Assembly: GCA_948762645.1 (NCBI GenBank)
Contig: CAQBRY010000074.1
Span: 1-8,704, forward strand
DNA: 8,704 nucleotides
Origin: an uncultured Eubacteriales bacterium
Lineage (GTDB): Bacteria > Bacillota > Clostridia > Oscillospirales > Acutalibacteraceae
Direction of reading: 5' to 3'
Of this stretch, positions 1 to 5,745 are shown piece after piece (the stretch's first letter is position 1; the number at the start of each line of letters is the position of its first letter). A model generated the notes under the pieces. The model worked only from the letters and a program-made list of their open reading frames with translations. It did no database searches and was not told the DNA's origin. The translations under genes and the position numbers were made by a program.

Positions 1-309
1 GTCATACATTTTGAGTTTCCGGATAAAGAATCCCGAAAAAAGATATGGGAAAATATGTATCCTGAAAGTGTACCACGTGAAAAAAATATAGACTTCGACT
101 ATTTAGCACGACAATTTGAAATTGCGGGAGGAAACATTAAAAATATAGCTTTAACGTCATTATTTTTAGCTGCTAAAAGTGAGAAGAAGGTCCTTAGTAT
201 GAAACATATATTAACAGCTGTACGGTATGAACTTAAAAAACAGGGCAAAACGCTTCTTAAAGAGGACTTCAATGAGTATGGTTATATAATGGAAAATAAT
301 GTAAAATAA
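1..309 (+). CDS. AAA+ ATPase, C-terminal fragment (contractile injection system type, probable)
   Basis: The reading frame is open from the first base to the TAA at 307-309, so only the last 102 residues of a longer protein are present; the Walker motifs lie outside the window. The fragment begins in the pattern HFEFPDKESRKKIW, typical of the end of a AAA+ core where the arginine-rich 'R..IW' helix starts the C-terminal lid. It continues with a DFDYLARQFE helix and then GGNIKNIALTSLFLAA, which occupies the sensor-2/lid position (compare the GAD-I/L-xNLV pattern of FtsH and other AAA proteins). The combination of GGNIKN with a following 'MKHILTAVRYELKKQGK' helix is what I remember from the ATPase encoded with extracellular contractile injection systems (Afp15-like). 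This is family recall, not a search result. General AAA membership is quite secure; the injection-system assignment is moderate. No structural injection-system gene is in view. Confidence 0.72.
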   Translation, partial: VIHFEFPDKESRKKIWENMYPESVPREKNIDFDYLARQFEIAGGNIKNIALTSLFLAAKSEKKVLSMKHILTAVRYELKKQGKTLLKEDFNEYGYIMENNVK

Positions 310-330
310 TTTGTTGTTTATATATAAAAA

Positions 331-384
331 ATATTTATAAATTTATATAAATATGTTGACTAATTTCGAAATATATGGTATTAT
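331..384 (+). promoter_or_regulatory. Strong sigma-A promoter with extended -10, for the double-glycine peptide gene
   Basis: TTGACT at 356-361 is followed by exactly 17 bases and TATTAT at 379-384. TG at 376-377 plus one base gives an extended -10. Transcription should start near 391, leaving a leader of about 23 bases before the ATG at 414. Immediately upstream of the -35 lies an all-AT dyad (331-339 pairing with 346-354, 9 bp). It could be an UP-type AT tract, an operator, or a weak end signal for the upstream ATPase gene. The promoter makes the small gene transcriptionally independent of that ATPase gene. Confidence 0.75.
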
Positions 385-413
385 TTAAATATCAAACACT
401 TGGGGGTATGATT

Positions 414-683
414 ATGAATGACAAATATAAAAAGTTAAGTGCATTAGAAGATGAAGAAGTAGGAGCTATAACTGGTGGTACGAAAATAAGGACACCAAAA
501 AAAATGTTTAATATACCGCGCCACCATGGTAGATATAGAAGGCGCTTATATGAAAAATATTGCCCTTCCCCCAAAGATGCTTTAAAAGACGTCCCCACAA
601 CACTGGAGCTAAGACCTGAAGACTATTGTGAAAAATGTGGAGGAGTAATTTGCGGTGAAGGGTGCGAATGTGGCGAAGAATAA
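414..683 (+). CDS. Small double-glycine leader peptide with cysteine-rich C-terminus (bacteriocin/RiPP-like precursor)
   Basis: The start at 414 (89 residues) is preferred over in-frame ATGs at 375 and 408. TTGGGGG at 400-406 lies 7 bases before it, and 375 falls inside the promoter spacer. Residues 8-22 read LSALEDEEVGAITGG, matching the double-glycine leader rule E(-8) V(-7) I(-4) G(-2) G(-1) recognised by C39 peptidase-containing transporters. Cleavage after G22 would release 67 residues. The first half of that product is very basic (KIRTPKKMF, RHHGRYRRRLYEKY), and the second half is acidic with six cysteines (C50, C72, C75, C80, C84, C86), ending CEKCGGVICGEGCECGEE. There is no membrane segment or Sec signal. 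I do not recognise the mature peptide: it could be a disulfide-bonded or metal-binding secreted peptide or a modified RiPP. No peptidase-transporter or modifying enzyme is within the window. Its own promoter and terminator support a real single-gene unit. Confidence 0.8.
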   Translation: MNDKYKKLSALEDEEVGAITGGTKIRTPKKMFNIPRHHGRYRRRLYEKYCPSPKDALKDVPTTLELRPEDYCEKCGGVICGEGCECGEE

Positions 684-689
684 ATGAGC

Positions 690-736
690 AAAAATTACCT
701 GTCTTATTATTTAGGACAGGTAATTTTTATTTTTTT
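690..736 (+). terminator. Intrinsic terminator after the double-glycine peptide gene
   Basis: AAAAATTACCTGTC (690-703) pairs perfectly over 14 bp with 715-728 around an 11-base loop. A T-rich tract to 736 follows. It begins 7 bases after the stop codon at 681-683. The A-rich left arm would also allow function on the opposite strand. Confidence 0.85.
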
Positions 737-865
737 GAAAAAATACTTTTAGTTATGAAAGATAATTTTTAGATATAGTTATTGTAATTTACGATTTTTG
801 AGGGATCTAATCACACTTTTTTAATGTGTTTCATAGGATATTTAAAAAGTGAGAGGATGATCTAT

Positions 866-1948
866 ATGAGTAAAAATAAAAATATATCTAAATTTTTCTT
901 AGGGGCAAATACTCCCGGTGGATTTTTTTCCAGATTTGATAATCTATATACCCCTGATGAAGATTGGTTTTGTTATATAATAAAAGGAGGTCCCGGGACG
1001 GGGAAATCAGGACTTATGAAAAAAGTAGCCAAAGCTGCTAAAGATAAAGATATAAAAACGCAGTTAATATATTGTTCGTCAGATCCGGACTCTCTTGATG
1101 CTGTAATTTTTCCTGATAAAAGGGTATGTATTGCTGACGGTACATCTCCCCATTCTATAGACCCAATATATCCGGGGGCATCAGATACGGTTATAAATTT
1201 AAGTGATTGTTGGGATTCGGGAAAGCTTTATGATTCGAGAGAAAACATTATTAATCTGACAAAAAAGAACTCAAACTATCATTTAAGGTCAAGATTATAT
1301 CTTCAGGCTTATGGAAATATATATAAAGATACGTTAAAAATGATTAAAGATGGTGTAAATAAGGATAAAGTAAAAAATTATTCAAAGAGATTATCAAAAA
1401 AGTTTTTCAAGAGAAAGCAAGATATATTTGGCAAGGAAAAAATATACTTTATTAGCGGTATTACTCCTGATGGGATAGTTATTTTTGAAGATACTATAAA
1501 TAACTATCATCATGTGTATACTATAGATGACGAATACGGTATTGTAAGCAGTATTATACTCCAGGATATAAGATATGATGCCATAAAATACGGATATGAT
1601 ATAATAACATGTTTTTGCCCTTTGGACCCTAAAAACAAGGTAGAATGTATTTTAATACCGGATTTAGATCTTGCATTTGCCGTATCGAATAGTTTACATC
1701 CTTTAAGTGGTGTAAGATATGAAAAGAAAATAAATTCACTTAGATTTTTGGATAATAAAAAATTAAAGGAAAATAAGCAAAAAATAAGATTCAATAAAAA
1801 GATACTAAATGAACTGTTAAAAGAATCTATAAATAATCTTGCAAGAGCCAAAAGTGTACATGACAAACTTGAAGAAGAATATATAAAATGTATGGACTTT
1901 AAAAAGGTAGATAAAGTAGCAGACGACATTATAAATAAGATATTTTAG
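866..1948 (+). CDS. P-loop ATPase of the PRK06851 type, tandem domains, second P-loop degenerate
   Basis: The start at 866 (360 residues) has an AGAGG ribosome site at 852-856; an in-frame ATG at 824 lacks one. A FFLGANTPGGF opening is followed by a Walker A GGPGTGKS at residues 41-48, then CSSDPDS (70-76) and DGTSPH (91-96). This series is characteristic of an uncharacterised clostridial/Bacillus ATP-binding family I know as PRK06851; the biological role is not established. The protein is an internal duplication. Residues 36-74 and 217-255 align without gaps (CYIIKGG... against VYTIDDE...; CSSDP against CPLDP), and FFLGANTPGGF matches YFISGITPDGI. In the second copy the Walker lysine position is S228 and the glycines are mostly lost, so only the first site should bind ATP in the usual way. 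Residues 297-345 are lysine-rich and probably helical. I see no signal peptide or membrane segment, and no convincing promoter in 737-865. Confidence 0.85.
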   Translation: MSKNKNISKFFLGANTPGGFFSRFDNLYTPDEDWFCYIIKGGPGTGKSGLMKKVAKAAKDKDIKTQLIYCSSDPDSLDAVIFPDKRVCIADGTSPHSIDPIYPGASDTVINLSDCWDSGKLYDSRENIINLTKKNSNYHLRSRLYLQAYGNIYKDTLKMIKDGVNKDKVKNYSKRLSKKFFKRKQDIFGKEKIYFISGITPDGIVIFEDTINNYHHVYTIDDEYGIVSSIILQDIRYDAIKYGYDIITCFCPLDPKNKVECILIPDLDLAFAVSNSLHPLSGVRYEKKINSLRFLDNKKLKENKQKIRFNKKILNELLKESINNLARAKSVHDKLEEEYIKCMDFKKVDKVADDIINKIF

Positions 1949-1960
1949 TAATATTTTATT
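1934..1960. terminator. AT-only stem-loop over two convergent stop codons (possible bidirectional end signal)
   Basis: Bases 1934-1944 pair with 1950-1960 (11 bp with one G-T pair, 5-base loop). The hairpin contains both the TAG at 1946-1948 of the + gene and the TAA (plus-strand 1956-1958) of the minus gene. The stem has only one G and no C, so termination here is uncertain, but no better hairpin lies between the two genes. Confidence 0.3.
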
Positions 1961-3092
1961 GTAGTTTATACCATTTTTTAATTCTGTCAATCAGGGCTTG
2001 AGCAGTTTGGGATTTTATAGATGTTTCAGGTCTTCCGGACTTGTTAATAATTAGATTTAGTTCATCTATAGCTTGATCATGGCTATTATTTTTGGCTCCG
2101 CAAACGTATCCTTTAGCATTTGATAAATGTAAGTGAAAGTTTGTTCCACCCATACCTGAAAATATTCCGCCTGATTCAAAAAGTTTATTTGCAATTTTAA
2201 AAGCAGACGTTAAATTTGCTGATTTTCTTATAGAGCTTAGTGCTGCATCAAACTCTTTTTTTACATTAGGAAATAATATAGATGTAGATTTAGCAGCTCC
2301 TGATATTGATTCTAATTTGTCGTATGATTTAATTCCAAGCTTTTGCATTAAAATACTCGTAAATAATCTCCATCTGTTTGTCTGAGTGACTTTTCCATAT
2401 TTATATATAAAGTCAAAGTAATCTTTTATATTTTCTTTAGTTATTTTCGTATATTTATAATAATAGTCATTTTGTTTTTCACATAGATATAGTCCGTTTT
2501 CTTCAGGCTTATTAGAAAAATTACTTAAGGACTGAGAAGACATATTATGCCCAACATTTGCTATAATGACTATATCAACACCTACGATTTGTTGAGGTGT
2601 ACATCTAAATAATGTTTGTACAGCATAGACAGCCATAGTTTTATTACTGGAATTAGAGTTATTATTTGTGTTCTGCTTTTCCAGCCTAGTTAAAGCATTT
2701 TCTTTTTTAGCAGTAGGACCATAATACGAGTCGGAATTTTTTAAAGTTAACGTTATTTTTTTATTTGAACCAAATTGTTTGGTTAAATACTTGTAAAATT
2801 TGACCGATACAGTGCTACCCCTGCTATGACCTTGTACACATATATGTATTTCATTTTCAGGATTAGACCTTAACATTCCTTGAATATCATCGGGTAATGT
2901 TTTAGTAGCTGCATCGTACGCTTTTTCTGTAGTCCAGCCTAATGCATTGAATATACCCGGACCATTAAAATAATAATTGTGGCTCCAACTATTTTTTTTA
3001 ATACCAATATTTTTAAATTTAGAGGAGTATGGTTCTGCATTATATCTCCTATATGTGTCTCCTGTTCCCATAAAATATATATTTATATTCAT
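1956..3092 (-). CDS. GHSRG-motif alpha/beta-hydrolase-like protein (putative lipase/effector)
   Basis: 378 residues. The ATG at 3092 follows TTGGGGGC with about 9 bases spacing. The N-terminus IYFMGTGDTYRR runs as a first strand ending in a GTG turn, and residues 83-92 give strand-then-elbow IHICVQGHSRG with S90 as candidate nucleophile. This GxSxG form, with arginine after the serine, is common in DUF2235-like and Tle-type lipases. D173 (in GVDIVIIA) and H182 (in NVGHNMS) are candidates for the other two triad members; that assignment is inference. Residues 130-151 are asparagine/serine-rich, probably a loop. The C-terminal third (about 230-378) is helical and unassigned. There is no Sec signal or membrane segment, so any export would need a specialised route. 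It lies convergent to the P-loop gene and downstream of ymdB but has its own promoter. It could be an injection-system cargo, a phospholipase-like toxin or an ordinary cytosolic esterase; I cannot decide between these from sequence. Confidence 0.7.
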   Translation of the reverse strand: MNINIYFMGTGDTYRRYNAEPYSSKFKNIGIKKNSWSHNYYFNGPGIFNALGWTTEKAYDAATKTLPDDIQGMLRSNPENEIHICVQGHSRGSTVSVKFYKYLTKQFGSNKKITLTLKNSDSYYGPTAKKENALTRLEKQNTNNNSNSSNKTMAVYAVQTLFRCTPQQIVGVDIVIIANVGHNMSSQSLSNFSNKPEENGLYLCEKQNDYYYKYTKITKENIKDYFDFIYKYGKVTQTNRWRLFTSILMQKLGIKSYDKLESISGAAKSTSILFPNVKKEFDAALSSIRKSANLTSAFKIANKLFESGGIFSGMGGTNFHLHLSNAKGYVCGAKNNSHDQAIDELNLIINKSGRPETSIKSQTAQALIDRIKKWYKLQ

Positions 3093-3127
3093 AATGTATT
3101 GCCCCCAATTAAAATATTAATAATTAA

Positions 3128-3155
3128 ATTATATATTTTTTTAAAAAAACGTCAA
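3128..3155 (-). promoter_or_regulatory. Near-consensus sigma-A promoter for the GHSRG hydrolase gene
   Basis: On the minus strand TTGACG (3155-3150) is followed by 16 bases, mostly a T7A7 run, and TATAAT (3133-3128). The -35 begins 3 bases past the ymdB stop codon. Transcription should start near 3121, giving about 29 bases of leader that contains TTGGGGGC (3108-3101). The A/T run in the spacer suggests intrinsic bending. Confidence 0.7.
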
Positions 3156-3157
3156 TA

Positions 3158-3943
3158 TTATATAAATGTTTTTGCGATTCTTAATCTTTCTGTATTAATT
3201 GTTAATCCGGTTTTTTCATCTATATCGAAAATTATACATTCCATTTTACATTCTCCCGAAGCATTTTCAAAACGTATCGGGAGTTTTTCAATCTGTTTCT
3301 TAATAATAATATCTTTTTTCACTCCAAGTACTGAATCTATAGGTCCGGTCATACCGACGTCAGTGATATATCCTGTGCCAAGGGGGAGGATGGTCTCATC
3401 TGACGTTTGAACATGGGTATGAGTACCGAATATAGCTGATACTTTACCGTCGAGATAAAATCCTAAAGCACGTTTTTCGGCAGTTGCCTCGGCGTGAAAG
3501 TCAACTATTTTTATTCTGCACTCAGATACCTCTTTTAAGATATTATCCATTGTTTCGAATGGACATCTTAGATTTTCTAAATATACAACTCCCATAAGAT
3601 TAATTACAGCAATTTTGATATCATTGATCTGGGTTATACAAAATCCTTTACCGGGAGTAGTTTTTGAAGGATAATTGGCAGGTCTAATAATGCAGGAATT
3701 TTTATCCAAAAAGTCTCTGATTTCTCGTTTTTTAAATACGTGATTTCCGGTAGTTATAATATCTACTCCGCTTGAAAATATAAACTTTGCAGAATCAGGA
3801 GAAATTCCGTTTCCTTCAGCTGAGTTTTCTCCGTTTGCTATTACTAGGTCTATATTTTTACGTTTTTTAAGTATCGGAAGTTTACTTCTTAAAAATTCAC
3901 ATCCGTTTTTTCCGACAATATCTCCTATAGCAAGTATCTTCAT
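3158..3943 (-). CDS. ymdB: YmdB family metallophosphoesterase (cyclic nucleotide phosphodiesterase)
   Basis: 261 residues, close to the usual length for the YmdB/TIGR00282 family, whose characterised members are dinuclear-metal phosphodiesterases acting on 2',3'-cyclic nucleotides. In Bacillus subtilis the family influences biofilm and late adaptive responses. All expected metal and active-site residues are present: D8 in IGDIVGK, E39-N40 in ANGENSAEGNG, N67-H68 in TGNHVF, H150 in DFHAEATAEK, and H175 and H177 in GTHTHVQT. No signal peptide, so cytoplasmic. A TTAAGGAG ribosome site (3960-3953) lies 9 bases before the ATG. It sits 83 bases after rny, as in the B. subtilis rny-ymdB pair; a hairpin in that gap may lower its expression relative to rny. 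No terminator follows, so transcripts may run into the hydrolase gene. Confidence 0.95.
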   Translation of the reverse strand: MKILAIGDIVGKNGCEFLRSKLPILKKRKNIDLVIANGENSAEGNGISPDSAKFIFSSGVDIITTGNHVFKKREIRDFLDKNSCIIRPANYPSKTTPGKGFCITQINDIKIAVINLMGVVYLENLRCPFETMDNILKEVSECRIKIVDFHAEATAEKRALGFYLDGKVSAIFGTHTHVQTSDETILPLGTGYITDVGMTGPIDSVLGVKKDIIIKKQIEKLPIRFENASGECKMECIIFDIDEKTGLTINTERLRIAKTFI

Positions 3944-3989
3944 AAAGATAATCTCCTTAATTGTTAGTTATAAATTTATTTTTTAAATG

Positions 3990-4022
3990 AAATCAGACCT
4001 TTTATATTATAAGGTCTGATTT
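3990..4022 (-). terminator. Hairpin between rny and ymdB (terminator or attenuator)
   Basis: Bases 3990-4001 (AAATCAGACCTT) pair perfectly with 4011-4022 over 12 bp around a 9-base loop, 4 bases after the rny stop codon. On the minus strand the trailing sequence is only TTTCATTT then A-rich, a weak U-tract, so partial termination or an RNA-processing/stability element fits better than full termination. The plus-strand tract (TTTGTTTTTATTT) is better, but no plus-strand gene ends here. Confidence 0.55.
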
Positions 4023-4026
4023 GTTT

Positions 4027-5568
4027 TTATTTGGCATATTCTACGATTCTTGTTTCTCTTATAATGTTTACTTTAACTTGTCCCGGATAGTCAAGATCGG
4101 CTTCTATTTTCTTACATATATTTCTAGCCAAAAATATCATTTTTTCATCATTTACGATATCCGGTTTAATCATTACTCTTATTTCTCTTCCGGCTTGGAT
4201 GGCGAAACATTTTTCTACTCCTGTAAATGATGAAACAAGGGTTTCAAGTTTTTCAAGTCTTTTAATATATGTTTCTAAATTTTCACGTCTTGCACCAGGT
4301 CTTGCTGCAGAGACGGCATCTGCTGCTTGAAGAATGAGTGCGATTTCAGTTTGAGGTTCTATGTCGCCGTGGTGGGCATGTATAGCGTGTATGACGCTAT
4401 TGTTTTCTTTATACTTTTTAGCTACGTCTACTCCAATGTCTACGTGTGACCCTTCTATTTCATGGTCTAAAGCCTTACCGATGTCATGTAAAAGACCGCA
4501 TCTTCTTGCAAGAGTTGCGTCAAGACCTAGTTCTGACGCCATTATGCCACAAAGATGAGCAACTTCCAGAGAATGTTTAAGAATATTTTGACCATAACTT
4601 GTCCTGTACTTAAGCCTCCCTATGAGCTTAACCAGTTCAGGATGAATATGGTTTATTCTTGTTTCCAATACGGCTTTTTCGCCTTCTTCTTTTATTTCTC
4701 TGTTTATATCTATTTTTACTTTTTCAACGGTTTCTTCTATTTTAGCTGGGTGAATTCTTCCATCAGAGATTAATCTTTCGAGAGAAAGTCTTGCAATTTC
4801 TCTTCTAACAGGGTCAAATGATGATAACGTAATTGCTTCGGGAGTATCATCGATAATTAGGTCAACACCTGTCAGATTTTCAATGGACCTGATATTTCTT
4901 CCTTCTCTACCTATAATTCTTCCTTTCATGTCATCACTTGGAAGAGGGACGACTGAAATCATAATTTCGGAAGAGTGGTCTGAGGCACATCTTTGTATGG
5001 CGGTGGATAGTATCTCTTTTGCTTTTTTTTCACAGTTTTCTTTAAGTTCTTGCTCGTACTGGAGTACCTTCATTGCCTTTTCGTGGACAAGTTCATCTTG
5101 AAGACTTTCAATAATATAATCTTTAGCTTGTTTTGTAGAGAATCCTGAGATCTTTTCTAATATATCAAATTGTGTTTTTTTGAGATTATCAATTTCGAGC
5201 TCTTTTTCCTCTACATTCTTAAGTTTACTTTGAATTTGCTGTTCTTTTTTTTCTAAGTGTAAAGACTTCTTATCTAAAGTTTCTTCTTTTTGCTGAATAT
5301 GTTTTTCTTGTCTTTGAAGGTCTTTTCTTCGTTCATAAAGTTCTTTTTCGGTTTCTATTCTGAATTTATGTACTTCTTCTTTTCCTTCGACTATAATTTC
5401 TTTTTTTCTGGTTTCAGCAAGTTCCTTAGAGTTGTTTATTATTCTTTCAGATTCATGTTCTGCTGACAATATAATTTTTTCAGATTTATTTTTTCTGTAT
5501 ACTACTCCGCCCATAAATGCAAACGGCAGACATACTATTAAAACTATAATTAAAATTATTAACTCCAA
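4027..5568 (-). CDS. rny: Ribonuclease Y (membrane-anchored endoribonuclease)
   Basis: 513 residues, the normal size. RNase Y starts decay and processing of many mRNAs at the inner face of the membrane and is a scaffold of the Firmicutes degradosome-like network. Domains seen in order: an N-terminal membrane anchor (about 2-23, ELIILIIVLIVCLP...), a long charged coiled coil (about 27-190), a KH RNA-binding domain with GRIIGREGRNIR at 217-228, and an HD phosphohydrolase domain with H332, the catalytic H361-D362 in LLHDIGKA, HH at 399-400 and D416 in AADAVSAARPGA. The start codon is TTG (plus-strand CAA at 5566-5568). GGAGG at 5584-5580 lies 11 bases away; the next in-frame ATG would cut off most of the anchor. 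It is likely transcribed from a promoter just after lysA, with a leader of about 110 bases, and followed by ymdB. Confidence 0.97.
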   Translation of the reverse strand: MELIILIIVLIVCLPFAFMGGVVYRKNKSEKIILSAEHESERIINNSKELAETRKKEIIVEGKEEVHKFRIETEKELYERRKDLQRQEKHIQQKEETLDKKSLHLEKKEQQIQSKLKNVEEKELEIDNLKKTQFDILEKISGFSTKQAKDYIIESLQDELVHEKAMKVLQYEQELKENCEKKAKEILSTAIQRCASDHSSEIMISVVPLPSDDMKGRIIGREGRNIRSIENLTGVDLIIDDTPEAITLSSFDPVRREIARLSLERLISDGRIHPAKIEETVEKVKIDINREIKEEGEKAVLETRINHIHPELVKLIGRLKYRTSYGQNILKHSLEVAHLCGIMASELGLDATLARRCGLLHDIGKALDHEIEGSHVDIGVDVAKKYKENNSVIHAIHAHHGDIEPQTEIALILQAADAVSAARPGARRENLETYIKRLEKLETLVSSFTGVEKCFAIQAGREIRVMIKPDIVNDEKMIFLARNICKKIEADLDYPGQVKVNIIRETRIVEYAK

Positions 5569-5579
5569 ATAGATTTGTG

Positions 5580-5604
5580 CCTCCTTTTTAGTTTTTTTGG
5601 GAGG
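5580..5604 (-). promoter_or_regulatory. Possible Shine-Dalgarno sequestering hairpin in the rny leader
   Basis: In the minus-strand transcript CCTCC (5604-5600) is the exact complement of the rny ribosome site GGAGG (5584-5580), separated by a 15-base A-rich loop. Five G/C-rich pairs could mask the site. A second leader dyad (5610-5617 with 5632-5639, 8 AT pairs) lies just upstream. Folding stability was not computed. Confidence 0.35.
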
Positions 5605-5686
5605 TATGTAAATTTATTATTGTATTAAAAGATAAATTTCCAAAGACTTTAATTTATATAAAAGTTTTTTTATTCCCACAAAGCAT

Positions 5687-5716
5687 ATTTTATTACTCAT
5701 ATAGGTTAAGTGTCAA
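5687..5716 (-). promoter_or_regulatory. Probable sigma-A promoter for rny(-ymdB)
   Basis: On the minus strand a perfect TTGACA (5716-5711) is followed by 18 bases and TAAAAT (5692-5687). Transcription would start near 5680, about 110 bases before the TTG start of rny. It lies in the 177-base gap between lysA and rny, in which I see no clear terminator for lysA, so lysA read-through into rny is also possible. Confidence 0.55.
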
Positions 5717-5745
5717 TAGATTGTTTTTGTCGAAAGGTGTAAATT

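Noticed and set aside
655..683. Zinc-ribbon reading of the CxxC and CxC motifs in the small peptide
   Set aside because: The double-glycine leader points to an exported product and the cysteine spacing does not match a zinc-ribbon pair that I recognise; metal binding is still possible.
737..865. Promoter for the P-loop gene from TTGAAA (735-740) and GATAAT (761-766)
   Set aside because: The spacer is 20 bases, too long for a normal sigma-A promoter; no better pair was found in the gap.
1510..1929. Long minus-strand open frame opposite the P-loop gene
   Set aside because: It lies wholly inside a well-supported family protein, has low-complexity Ser/Leu/Phe composition and no ribosome site.
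2979..3410. Plus-strand open frame across the hydrolase start and the ymdB 3' end
   Set aside because: It crosses two well-supported minus-strand genes and shows only antisense-like hydrophobic composition.
4555..5101. Plus-strand open frames opposite rny
   Set aside because: rny is a complete, full-length family match on the other strand; these frames are its antisense shadows.
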